A stretch of DNA of 64,000 bases, taken from contig CAWGJH010000026.1 of the NCBI GenBank assembly GCA_963822695.1, positions 62,001 to 126,000 of the forward strand, written 5' to 3'. The stretch's first letter is position 1, and the number at the start of each line of letters is the position of its first letter. The DNA is from GCA-003244245 sp963822695 (GTDB taxonomy: Bacteria > Actinomycetota > Actinomycetes > Mycobacteriales > Pseudonocardiaceae). The notes under the pieces were generated by a model. The model ran no database searches. It saw only the letters and a program-made list of their open reading frames with translations, and was not told the DNA's origin. Of the stretch, positions 17,854 through 26,235 are shown piece after piece. The position numbers and the translations under genes are program-made.

Positions 17854-19411
17854 CCCGGCGATCACGGGCCTTATTGATCTCATCGACCGGCACGTGGGCG
17901 ATCGTCCCGGCGCCCGGGCGCTCGTCGTCACCAGGGACCGGGTACACCTGTCCTACAGCGCCCTCGCCGCCTTGGCCGATGATGTGGCCGCCCGACTGGG
18001 CAGCACGGGGCTGCGCCGCGGAGACGCGGTTGGCCTTGTCTGCGCCAACACTGCCGAGTTCGTCGTCGCGCTCCTGGGTGCGGCACGGGCCGGGCTGGTG
18101 GTCGCTCCGATAGACCCAACACTGCCTGAGTCACAGGTGTCCGCCCGGCTCGAGGGGCTGGGGGCGCAGGCGATTCTCGTTGGCCCACTCGCGGTCGGCC
18201 TACCCGCGGTCGGCACCGCGCCGGTCGCGCAGGTCCACGTCCCGACATGGACCCTGCGCGTAGACATCTCCCGTGCCGGGACGGCGACGGCCACGTTGGA
18301 AACCGGCGCGCGTGCGGTGCGACACGTCCGGGGCGCGGCACACGAGCTTTCGGACCATGACGCCCTCGTCCTGTTCACCGCGGGAACCACCGACCGGGCC
18401 AAGATGGTCCCGTTGACGCACGCCAACGTGGCCGCCTCCGTACGGGGCATCTGCGCCACATACGAGCTGGGACCCGGCGACGCGACGGTCGCTGTGATGC
18501 CGTTCTTCCACGGTCACGGGCTGCTCGCGGGGCTCCTGGCATCCCTGGCCAGTGGGGGATGTGTGCTGCTGCCCGAGCGGGGACGGTTCTCGGCACACAC
18601 GTTCTGGGACGACGTACGGTCGGTAGGCGCCACGTGGTTCACCGCCGTTCCGACCATCCATGAGATCCTTCTGGCGCGGTCAGCGCTCGAGTACCCCGGC
18701 CCGCAGGTCGCGCCCTTGAGGTTCGTGCGCAGTTGCAGTGCTCCCCTCAACACGGCCACGGCGCGGGCGCTGGAGCGTACGCTCGGTGTGCCGCTGCTCT
18801 CCGCCTACGGGATGACCGAGTCCTCCCACCAGGCGACCAGCGAGCCGCTGCCGCAGCATGGGCACCTGAAGCACGGGTCGGTCGGCCGGGCAACCGGGGT
18901 GGACCTTCGCGTCGTCGACCGGAACGGGCATCCGGGCCCTGCCGGCATCGTGGGCGAGGTATGGGTGCACGGTCCCACCGTCGCCCGCGGTTACCTCACC
19001 GACCCGGCCGAGACGGCGCACAGCTTCGCCGACGGGTGGTTCCGCACTGGCGACCTGGGCTCATTGGACGAGGACGGGTACCTGTTTCTCACCGGGCGCA
19101 TCAAGAGCCTCATCAACCACGGTGGCGAGAAGATCTCGCCCGAGCACGTCGAGGACATTCTCGCCGGGTGTCCCGGTGTCGCCGAGGCGGCCGTGTTCGC
19201 CATCCCGGACGCGACCTACGGGCAACGAGTCGGCGCCGCCGTGGTCGTATGCGAGGGCGAGAGCCTCGGGTCCGAGCAAATCCTGCGGTACTGCCGCAAC
19301 CGGCTGTCCGCCTTCGAAGTACCCGACCGGCTCGAAGTCGTGGCTGCGCTGCCTCATACCGCCAAGGGCGCGCTGGACCGGCGGGCGGTGGAGGCCCAGT
19401 TCGCACGCTGA
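17804..19411 (+). CDS. Oxalate-CoA ligase-like acyl-CoA synthetase
   Basis: A 535-residue ANL adenylating enzyme that reads like oxalyl-CoA synthetases (AAE3/Pcs60 group): PLTHANVAASVRGI, MPFFHGHGLLAG, WFTAVPTIHEILLAR, RSCSAPL, AYGMTESSHQ, WFRTGDLG and GRIKSLINHGGEKISP. Together with oxc and frc nearby it would activate oxalate to oxalyl-CoA. Oddities: the A3 phosphate motif reads TAGTTDRAKM rather than the usual S-G-T-T-G-x-P-K, and the A10 motif reads TAKGALDRR where a Lys is expected after the Gly, so activity may be altered. ATG 17804 follows AGGAGAGG. The first 17 codons belong to the duplicated block and are shared with the DUF1275 gene at 24801. Confidence 0.8.
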   Translation: MTVPTAASVRDANRYVPPAITGLIDLIDRHVGDRPGARALVVTRDRVHLSYSALAALADDVAARLGSTGLRRGDAVGLVCANTAEFVVALLGAARAGLVVAPIDPTLPESQVSARLEGLGAQAILVGPLAVGLPAVGTAPVAQVHVPTWTLRVDISRAGTATATLETGARAVRHVRGAAHELSDHDALVLFTAGTTDRAKMVPLTHANVAASVRGICATYELGPGDATVAVMPFFHGHGLLAGLLASLASGGCVLLPERGRFSAHTFWDDVRSVGATWFTAVPTIHEILLARSALEYPGPQVAPLRFVRSCSAPLNTATARALERTLGVPLLSAYGMTESSHQATSEPLPQHGHLKHGSVGRATGVDLRVVDRNGHPGPAGIVGEVWVHGPTVARGYLTDPAETAHSFADGWFRTGDLGSLDEDGYLFLTGRIKSLINHGGEKISPEHVEDILAGCPGVAEAAVFAIPDATYGQRVGAAVVVCEGESLGSEQILRYCRNRLSAFEVPDRLEVVAALPHTAKGALDRRAVEAQFAR

Positions 19412-19419
19412 TGCCGGTC

Positions 19420-20352
19420 TCACTGGACAAGGTGCTCGCTCGCCAGTGGCTGGTCGAAGAACTCGTTCAGTGATAGGCCCTTTGCCGCGGTCACGAAGGC
19501 CCGGGCCGTGACCGAGCCAGGGGTGGCCGCGTGGATCGCCACCGAGACCTGCGCCCTGGCGTCCGGGTTGACCAAGCGGGCGACTCTCGTCCTGCCGATC
19601 ACCGGCATCGCACGCAACCACGTGTGCGGCACGATGCTCGCCCACGCTCCAAGGCCCACCAGCGCGTAGAGGGAAGCGACCGAGTCCGTCTCCACCTGCG
19701 GGGTCACCACGAGTCCGCTTTCCGCGAACGCCTTGTCAATGACCCGGCGAATCCTCATGTCGGGCGTGAGCAACGCGAGCGGCAACTGGGCCGCATCATT
19801 CCACGTCATGGTGTGGGTCTGGGGCATCAGCTGGTCGCCGGACGCCAACACCATGTACCTCTCCTCGTACAGCGGCACCACCTGCAAGCACTCCCGGTCC
19901 TCGGGGGCGAAGTGAGCGATCGCGGCGTCCAGCTCGAACTCGCGCAGCTGGCGGTGCAGCTCCGTCGCCGACAACCGGGAGGCCACCTGCACTTTGGCCA
20001 GCGGGTGCGCCGCGCAGAACGCGGCCACGGGAAGCGCCAGAGTTGTCGATGCCGTGGGTTCTGTCCCCAGCCGCAGCGTCCCGGTGATACCGGACTGAAC
20101 GGCGGCCACCTCGGCCTTGAACGCGTCTTGCTCGGCGAGGATCCGCTTGGCCCACACGACGAGCCGTTCGCCCTCCGGGGTCAGGCCCTCATAGTTGTGC
20201 CCACGGTTGATCAGCGTGACGTTCAGCTCCCGCTCGAGCTTGGCGATCGAGGCCGAGAGCGCGGGCTGCGACACATAGCAGGCTTCCGCCGCGCGCGCGA
20301 AGTGTCTCACTTTTGCCACCGCCACGAAGTACTCCAGCTGACGGAACAGCAT
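19420..20352 (-). CDS. LysR family transcriptional regulator
   Basis: 310 residues: N-terminal winged HTH (FRQLEYFVAVAKVRHFARAAEACYVSQ, then PALSASIAKLERELN), linker, and a periplasmic-binding-like effector domain with LRLGTEPTAS. ATG 20352 has AGAGGAG 7 bases upstream, better than the in-frame ATG 20382. Its stop is only 8 bp from the stop of the convergent ligase gene. It sits inside the oxalate module and is its likely regulator, with the dyads at 17630 and 24627 as candidate sites. Confidence 0.9.
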   Translation of the reverse strand: MLFRQLEYFVAVAKVRHFARAAEACYVSQPALSASIAKLERELNVTLINRGHNYEGLTPEGERLVVWAKRILAEQDAFKAEVAAVQSGITGTLRLGTEPTASTTLALPVAAFCAAHPLAKVQVASRLSATELHRQLREFELDAAIAHFAPEDRECLQVVPLYEERYMVLASGDQLMPQTHTMTWNDAAQLPLALLTPDMRIRRVIDKAFAESGLVVTPQVETDSVASLYALVGLGAWASIVPHTWLRAMPVIGRTRVARLVNPDARAQVSVAIHAATPGSVTARAFVTAAKGLSLNEFFDQPLASEHLVQ

Positions 20353-20717
20353 GAGCGACTCCTCTCTCCATGAGAGCGTCAACGGAACCGGGCCGCAGGC
20401 ACCTCACTCCCCGCGGCCCCTTCCATCCTGCTTGTTGGAGGCCCGGCCGCGTCGAGCAGCGCCAGGGGCCCGTCTCAGGTGCGCGCTCACCGGCCGTATC
20501 AAGATCTCCGGCCGGCGCTGGTCACTGGGATCCACGAGGGGACGGGTTGCACTGTGCGCCGCGGTCGGCAACATCGGATCGACGGCCCGCTCCAAGCCCA
20601 GCGGACGGGCGGTGGCCCCGAGCGGGCCGAGCAGCGACATCACGTCTGTGCCCTCCCCTCCCGCAGCCGCGGGCCGCGGACGGCTTGCCGTCCGCGGCGC
20701 TCTGGTCAGTCAACCTA
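20353..20717. other. Upstream region of the LysR gene, no gene seen
   Basis: No frame with a supported start or motif. It probably contains the LysR promoter, but I cannot place -35 and -10 elements with confidence. Confidence 0.35.
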
Positions 20718-20828
20718 GATGTTGTGAGCGTCGGGGTCACCGGGGTCTGTGTCATCAAGGCCAGCAGCCATCGGTGTGTCTGGTTAGCTGGCGTCGCGCG
20801 CTACCTGCTACCTGCTAGCCGCAAGGCG
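20718..20828 (+). repeat. Dispersed ~100-bp intergenic repeat, copy B
   Basis: Aligned with copy A at 10588-10688: shared TTGTGAGC, CAAGGCCAGCAGCCATC, GGCGTCGCG and CTGCTAGCCG blocks. Copy B has a local duplication of the CTACCTG unit near its right end. It lies upstream of the leftward LysR gene in the same orientation as copy A relative to the reductase gene. Confidence 0.7.
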
Positions 20829-21397
20829 ACAAAGCGCACGGCCTACCACGTGGATGGGCAGGTAACAGCGCCACCGGACCTCTGTTGATCCTTCTACCGG
20901 CATCGCGGATACCAGCCAGCCGGTAGCGGAAATGGTCGTTGGCCATGACGACTCAACGCGGCCCGGACGCGAGCCTGGTCACAGATCACCGAGTGCCCCA
21001 ACGCGGTGAAATATCGGCTGGCAGACCCCAGGCCCTTCGGTATCTGTTGTATCTGTCAGGTGGATGGAGGGCGATGGTGTTGAAGGTCAGGGGCGGCGGC
21101 ACGACGGTGCCCTGCGAGCTTCCGGTTTTGGCCGGCGGACGGGCAGTCGGACGCGGGCTCGGCGGCGCTTACCAGTTACCTCTGGTAAGACGCTGTGGGC
21201 GCAATACGGCGGCCCGAACCAGCCCGGGATCACCATCAGGTGGCCTGCACCAACGATCAGGCCGCGGCCGCTCTCGGGGTCTGGTCGGCCGTGCACCGAA
21301 TAATCGACGGAGCGGCGGCGCTAGTGGCGGAAGCTCAGCTCTGCCACAAGGGTCTGTCCCGGCGCGTACGTCAGGTCGCCGAGTACAGACATTGATG
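20829..21397. other. No identifiable gene
   Basis: Frames across this ~570 bp interval are short or lack starts and motifs. The right end leads into the frc terminator hairpin. Confidence 0.35.
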
Positions 21398-21454
21398 TGG
21401 TGTCGCGAGGTGTCCTGCGCGTGAGGATCGCGCGCAGGACACCTCGCGACACCA
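21398..21454 (-). terminator. Strong hairpin terminator after frc
   Basis: Perfect 24-bp inverted repeat, arms 21398-21421 and 21431-21454, loop of 9 bases, beginning 6 bp after the frc stop. No T-run follows on the minus strand, which is common for actinobacterial hairpin terminators. It would end the oxc-frc transcript. Confidence 0.8.
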
Positions 21455-21460
21455 ATCAGG

Positions 21461-22714
21461 TCAGACGACGTGCTTGGCGTGCATCGTGGCGATGGTGTTT
21501 GCGTCGTAGCCGAGACTGGCAAGGATCTCGTCGGTGTGTTCGCCGAGCAGTGGTGCTCCGGTGATTACGGGCGTGAAGTCGGAAAACTTGATCGGGCTCC
21601 CGACGGTCAGGTAGGTGCCACGGTCCTTCTGCTCGACCTCGACGACGGTGCCGCTCTTGCGCAGCGCGGGGTCGTGGGCGATCTCTTTCATGCTGAGTAC
21701 CGGTGCGCTGGGCACCGCGAACGTGCGCAGGATGTCGACCGCCTCGTACTTGGTCTTGTCGGCAAGCCACTTTTCGATCTCGTCGAAGATGTCAAAGATG
21801 TGCGTCTGGCGGGCCGCTGCGGTGTGGTAGGCCGGGTCGTCGATCCACTCGGGCTTACCGATGGCCTGGCACGTCTGCTCCCAGTTCTGTTCCTGGATCG
21901 TGAAGTAGACGTATGCGTTGGGGTCGGTCTGCCACCCCTTACACTTGAGCACCCAGCCGGGCTGACCACCGCCGCCGGCGTTGCCGCCACGGGGCACCAC
22001 GTCGGTGAACGTTCCATCCGGATACTGCGGGTACTCCTCGAGGTAGCCGACCTTCTCGAGGCGCTGCTGGTCGCGCAGCTTGACCCGGCACAGGTTGAGC
22101 ACGGCATCCTGCATCGACACCGACACCTTCTGGCCTACTCCGGTCTTCTCGCGGGCCAGCAGCGCGGTGAGGATGCCGATCAGCAGGTGCATCCCGCTGT
22201 TGCTGTCGCCGAGGGCCGCGGCGCTGATTGTCGGCGGACCGTCCCAGAATCCGGTGGTCGAGGTGGCGCCACCGGCGCACTGCGCCACGTTCTCGTAGAC
22301 CTTGAGGTCTGCCCACGGCGAGTCGTCGTTGAATCCCTTGACGGAGCCGAAGATCAGGCGGGGGTTGAGCTCGTGGATGTGCTCCCACGACAAGCCCATG
22401 CGGTCCATGGCTCCCGGGGCGAAGTTCTCGACCAGCACGTCAGCGTCACGGATCAGCTTCTCCATGACCTCCTTGCCCTCCGGGGTCCTGGTGTTGATCG
22501 CGAGGGACCGCTTGTTGCTGTTCAGCATGGTGAAGTACAGGGCGTTGACGTCGGGGATGTCGCGCAGCTGGTGACGGGTCACGTCACCGCCGGTGACGCG
22601 CTCGACCTTCAGGACGTCGGCCCCGAACCAGGCGAGCATCTGGGTGCACGCCGGGCCGGCCTGAACCCCGGTGAAGTCGATCACCTTAATTCCGGTGAGC
22701 GGCAGGTCAGTCAT
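21461..22714 (-). CDS. frc: Formyl-CoA:oxalate CoA-transferase
   Basis: A 417-residue class III CoA transferase closely matching characterised Frc enzymes by eye: DFTGVQAGPACTQML, YFTMLNSNKRS, ENFAPGAMDRMG, GDSNSGMHL with the catalytic Asp at residue ~169, the glycine loop GGNAGGGGQPGW, and LLGEHTDEIL near the C-terminus. It transfers CoA from formyl-CoA to oxalate, giving oxalyl-CoA for Oxc and releasing formate. It is second in the oxc-frc operon, 57 bp after oxc, with AAGGGAA before ATG 22714, and is followed by the strong hairpin. A formate dehydrogenase is not in the window. Confidence 0.95.
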   Translation of the reverse strand: MTDLPLTGIKVIDFTGVQAGPACTQMLAWFGADVLKVERVTGGDVTRHQLRDIPDVNALYFTMLNSNKRSLAINTRTPEGKEVMEKLIRDADVLVENFAPGAMDRMGLSWEHIHELNPRLIFGSVKGFNDDSPWADLKVYENVAQCAGGATSTTGFWDGPPTISAAALGDSNSGMHLLIGILTALLAREKTGVGQKVSVSMQDAVLNLCRVKLRDQQRLEKVGYLEEYPQYPDGTFTDVVPRGGNAGGGGQPGWVLKCKGWQTDPNAYVYFTIQEQNWEQTCQAIGKPEWIDDPAYHTAAARQTHIFDIFDEIEKWLADKTKYEAVDILRTFAVPSAPVLSMKEIAHDPALRKSGTVVEVEQKDRGTYLTVGSPIKFSDFTPVITGAPLLGEHTDEILASLGYDANTIATMHAKHVV

Positions 22715-22771
22715 GATCGTTTTCCCTTCTCGTGGATGATCTTCGTGTTGGGTGCGGGTCGTTCGGCGTGC

Positions 22772-24529
22772 TTATTGCTTCGTCGGCGTCGTCTGGGCGC
22801 CGACGGTGACGCCGATCGGGTTGAGGTGGGTGAGGTGGCCGCTTTCAGTGCCGTCGGTGGGGTCGATCACGCAGTCGATGAGGGCCGGGCCGCCCGATGC
22901 GAGCGCGTCGGTGAGGGCGGTGGTGAGCTGGGCGGGCGTGGTCACGTGGTAGCCCTTGCCGCCGAATGCCTCGATCAGGAGGTCGTGGCGGGCGTGGAGC
23001 ATCAAAGTGGTCGGCGACGGGTCCGTGGAGACGGGGTTGATCCCGTCTCCACGGTAAACGCCGCCGTTGTTGAGGATGATGACGACGACAGGCAGCTGGT
23101 AGCGGCAGATGGTCTCCAGCTCCATGCCGCTGAACCCGAAGGCGCTGTCGCCTTCGATGGCCACGACCGGGGCGCCGCTTTCGACGGCGGCGGCGATCGC
23201 GTAGCCCATGCCGATGCCCATGACGCCCCAGGTGCCGCTGTCCAGCCGGTGACGCGGCACGTGCATGTCGATCACGTTGCGGGCGAAGTCGAGCGCGTTG
23301 GCGCCTTCGTTGATGACATAGGCGTGGGGGTGCTCGTGTAGGACGTCGCGGACTGCCCGTAGCGCTCCGTAGAACTGCATCGGGTGCGGGTCGGCCTTAA
23401 GGCGCTGCGACATCTTGGCGATGTTCTGCGCCGAGCGCGCCGCGAGCTCTTCTCGCCAGGATGCCGCGGTCGTGATGTGGCCGGGCTTGGTCCGCTCGAG
23501 GAGTGCCGTCATCACCGAGCCGATGTCTCCGACGAGCGGGGCGGCGATGGGCTGGTTGCTGTCCAGCTCAGTGGGCTCGATGTTGACCTGGATGAACTGC
23601 GCGTGAGGGTTCCACTGCGGTGGCTCGCCGTGGCCGAGCAGCCAGTTCAGCCGCGCGCCGACGAGCATCACGACATCGGTCCTGCGCAGCGCCAGGGAAC
23701 GGGCGGCGGCTACCGACTGTGGATGGTCGTCGGGCAGTAGGCCCTTGGCCATCGACATGGGCAGAAACGGCAGGCCGGTGGTGTCGATAAACTCCCGGAT
23801 CTGCTCGTCCGCCTGCGAGTACGCGGCGCCCTTGCCGAGCACGACCAGCGGCCGTTGTGCGTTGGCGAGCAGGGCGATCGCCCGGTCCACCGCGTCGGGT
23901 GCGGGCAGCTGGCACGGTGCCGGGTCGACGACCCGCCGCAGCGACGCGGCGCCGGCTGCCGCGTCGATGACCTCGCCGAGCACGGCGGCTGGGATGTCAA
24001 GGTAGACACCGCCGGGACGCCCGGACGCCGCGGTGCGGATCGCCCGGGCGATACCGCGGCCGATGTCCTCGACCCGGTTCACTCGGTAGGCGGCCTTGGC
24101 GAGCGGTTCGGCCGCCGCCAGCTGGTCGAGCTCCTCGTAGTCGCCTTGCTTGAGGTCGACGATGTGCCGCTCGCTGGACCCGGAGATCTGGACCATCGGG
24201 AAGCAGTTCGTGGTGGCGTTTGCCAGCGCGACCAGCCCGTTGAGGAAGCCCGGGCCGGACACCGTCAGGCACATACCTGGCCTCTTGGTCAAAAACCCGG
24301 CCGCCGCCGCCGCGTGCCCGGCGTCACTCTCGTGGCGGAAGCCGATGTAGCGGATGCCCGACGCCTGCGCGAGGCGGGCCAGATCGGTGATCGGGATGCC
24401 GACCACCCCGTAGATGGTCTGCACGTCGTTGAGCTTGAGCGCGTTGACGACCAGGTGGTACCCGTCGGTGAGCTCGGCCGGAGCATCGGCGACGGTCGCC
24501 GTGGTCTCCGGTGTGGAAACGGTGGTCAT
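22772..24529 (-). CDS. oxc: Oxalyl-CoA decarboxylase
   Basis: A 585-residue thiamine-diphosphate enzyme: the conserved Glu in GFRHESDAGHAAAAAG (~residue 66), SGPGFLNGL, SGSSERHIVDL, GARLNWLLGHG, NEGANALDFARN, and the ThDP-Mg motif GDSAFGFSGME ... NNGGVY (about residues 458-487). It converts oxalyl-CoA to formyl-CoA and CO2 and works with Frc in a CoA-recycling loop. ATG 24529 lies at the left edge of block copy 2; GGAGG is 10 bases upstream. First gene of the operon with frc. Confidence 0.95.
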   Translation of the reverse strand: MTTVSTPETTATVADAPAELTDGYHLVVNALKLNDVQTIYGVVGIPITDLARLAQASGIRYIGFRHESDAGHAAAAAGFLTKRPGMCLTVSGPGFLNGLVALANATTNCFPMVQISGSSERHIVDLKQGDYEELDQLAAAEPLAKAAYRVNRVEDIGRGIARAIRTAASGRPGGVYLDIPAAVLGEVIDAAAGAASLRRVVDPAPCQLPAPDAVDRAIALLANAQRPLVVLGKGAAYSQADEQIREFIDTTGLPFLPMSMAKGLLPDDHPQSVAAARSLALRRTDVVMLVGARLNWLLGHGEPPQWNPHAQFIQVNIEPTELDSNQPIAAPLVGDIGSVMTALLERTKPGHITTAASWREELAARSAQNIAKMSQRLKADPHPMQFYGALRAVRDVLHEHPHAYVINEGANALDFARNVIDMHVPRHRLDSGTWGVMGIGMGYAIAAAVESGAPVVAIEGDSAFGFSGMELETICRYQLPVVVIILNNGGVYRGDGINPVSTDPSPTTLMLHARHDLLIEAFGGKGYHVTTPAQLTTALTDALASGGPALIDCVIDPTDGTESGHLTHLNPIGVTVGAQTTPTKQ

Positions 24530-24534
24530 GGTCG

Positions 24535-24850
24535 GAGGTCCTCCCTGTGCGGATATGGCTGTTTGCCTTCACCTCCCACATTCCGCGGCGCGCACCGTCG
24601 CGTCCAAGACCTGTTGGCGACCAGCCGATAAGCGATGGCTATCAACGTCCACCGAGGCCCGCCCACACCACCCCACAGCTGCATTGATAGACACTCGCTA
24701 CCGGCCATTCGCCAACGCGTATTGGACATGCCGACCACGCCAGCGCAGGCTCACAGATAACGACTTCACCAGTGACCCGATACGAGGAGAGGCGTTGGTC
24801 ATGGCTGTTCCGACCGCAGCATCCGTGCCGGACACGAACTGGTACGTGCC
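24535..24850. repeat. 316-bp duplicated divergent regulatory block, copy 2
   Basis: The second copy of the block at 17538-17853, same orientation, no indels. It lies between oxc (leftward) and the DUF1275 gene (rightward) and includes the first 17 codons of the latter (MAVPTAASVPDTNWYVP versus MTVPTAASVRDANRYVP in the ligase). Substitutions are spread through it, with a cluster just before the rightward ribosome site. Confidence 0.95.
24627..24643. promoter_or_regulatory. Candidate LysR-type operator, second copy
   Basis: GATAAGCGATGGCTATC, the same dyad as 17630-17646 with one central change; the T-N11-A spacing is kept. It sits about 98 bp upstream of the oxc ATG. Confidence 0.5.
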
Positions 24851-25634
24851 CTCTGGCGTATCACCATCCACAGGGGGAGCCATGCCAGCCAAACCGACTA
24901 TTGACCGGCGCGGGGACCGAGCTGCCACGCACACGACGCCGACGCTCCTAGCGGTTCGCGATTGGTTGCTCGTGGTGCTGGCGTTCTCGGCGGGTATCTA
25001 CGAAGCGATCTGCTTTCTCTCCTTCGGGAAGGTCTTCACGGCGTTCCAGACCGGGAACATCATGTTTCTCGGAGTCGTTGCCGCCGGCACTCGCCCGCCC
25101 TTTGGCCCGGATCCAGATTCTGTGGTCGTCTCTCTCGTCGCGTTCGCGGCGGGCGCCGCGCTGGCGGTGCGGATCCTGAAGGCGTTCAACGGCGATGAGG
25201 AGGTGGACGATGACGATGTCTTCCAGGTATGGCCGCGCCGCGTGTCGGTCGCGCTCGGGGTCGCGCTGGTCGCGCAGGTCGGCTTCCTCGCCGTGTGGAT
25301 GGCGGCCTCGCCGTCCAGCGAGGTGTCCAACATCCAGCTCGGCCTGAACGCGTTCGCGATGGGTTTGCAGATGAACGCCATCCGGTCGCTCCACGTGCCG
25401 GGCATCTCCACCACGGCCGCAACCGCCACCCTCATCAGCTGGGCAAGCGGTACCGCAACCGGGTCGCACAAGGCGCCCGCGGCGCGTCGCTTGACCGGGG
25501 TCCTCGTGAGCATGGCCGTCGGTGCCTTGTTCGGAGACTGGATGCTCGGCCACGCGCACACCTACGCCCCGGTCCTGCCAGCGATCGTGATCGCGATCGC
25601 CTCGGTGGCTTTGAAGCAGGAGCCTGCGCGATAG
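24801..25634 (+). CDS. DUF1275 (YoaK-type) membrane protein with borrowed N-terminus
   Basis: A 277-residue frame from ATG 24801; the DUF1275 domain proper starts at about residue 45 with LLVVLAFSAGIYEAICFL, then TGNIMFLGVVAAG, and four or five further hydrophobic helices. The first 17 residues come from the duplicated block and are shared with the oxalate-CoA-ligase-like protein. A second start, ATG 24882 after GGGGGAG, would skip that leader and give the usual family length (~250). The family is of unknown function; its position divergent to oxc suggests a role in oxalate or formate handling, which is inference. A DUF1275 half also occurs at 31345-31928. Confidence 0.8.
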   Translation: MAVPTAASVPDTNWYVPSGVSPSTGGAMPAKPTIDRRGDRAATHTTPTLLAVRDWLLVVLAFSAGIYEAICFLSFGKVFTAFQTGNIMFLGVVAAGTRPPFGPDPDSVVVSLVAFAAGAALAVRILKAFNGDEEVDDDDVFQVWPRRVSVALGVALVAQVGFLAVWMAASPSSEVSNIQLGLNAFAMGLQMNAIRSLHVPGISTTAATATLISWASGTATGSHKAPAARRLTGVLVSMAVGALFGDWMLGHAHTYAPVLPAIVIAIASVALKQEPAR

Positions 25635-26109
25635 TCCGCGTCGTCCACAGATCGGTCTGACCTGCCGTGACTGAAACGATCGCCGGGGTTAGCGTACCGG
25701 ACAGTCGCGGCGGCATACGGCCGCACCCTCACCATGCGTTACCGCGTACTTCCGCTCCCAAGTAACAGGATGACCACAACTTCGCCGCAGCGGATCAGTC
25801 CCCACACCTCGCCCGTTCGTCGAGCGGTCAAAGGCGCGTCGGAGTTGATGCCACACCCTATTGTCGTGCTCGAGGGCGGGAGGATCGTCCTCTGTCAACC
25901 GAGGTGTGCCGTTGACGATTGACGCGCGACTGGTTGATCTGTCCGACGGTCCGGACCAGAGCCGAGAAAGAGTGGCTTGCATTCCGGACCAGCGGCCCTG
26001 CAGGGTGGAGCCCGCGCCGCGAGGAGATCACGACCAGGTCCCCGGCATAGGGAAACAACAATGACATGGCCGGGTTCGCTCTGACCAGCTCACAACAGGA
26101 TGGACGCCA
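25635..26109. other. No identifiable gene
   Basis: About 475 bp between the DUF1275 gene and the nitrile hydratase remnant. No frame shows a supported start or motif on either strand. Confidence 0.4.
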
Positions 26110-26235
26110 TCAACCGAGCTCTATGATCTTGTCGATCGCCACCGGGTTGACCAGGCCGCGCTCGGTCAGCAGTTACTCCAGCGCCTCAGTCCGCAGCGCG
26201 ATCGGCAACCGATCCGACGAGGTCGTTTCACTCAT
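26110..26235 (-). pseudogene. Nitrile hydratase alpha subunit, N-terminal stub with nonsense codon
   Basis: From ATG 26235 the sequence reads MSETTSSDRLPIALRTEALE, then TAA, then in the same frame LLTERGLVNPVAIDKIIE and another stop. This is the N-terminus of nitrile hydratase alpha (typically ALRVEALESLLTEKGL). The active-site cysteine cluster and the rest (~160 residues) are missing. Its ATG overlaps the beta-subunit stop by 8 bases, the tight beta-alpha coupling known for cobalt-type nitrile hydratases. Confidence 0.7.

Noticed and set aside
21470..23341. 623-codon plus-strand frame opposite frc and oxc
   Set aside because: Exact antisense of two well-supported genes; no homology and composition typical of high-GC shadows.
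24528..24550. GGAGGACCTCC as an RBS-sequestering hairpin before oxc
   Set aside because: The repeat is a palindrome with a one-base centre, so only about three pairs could form in one strand; not a convincing hairpin.
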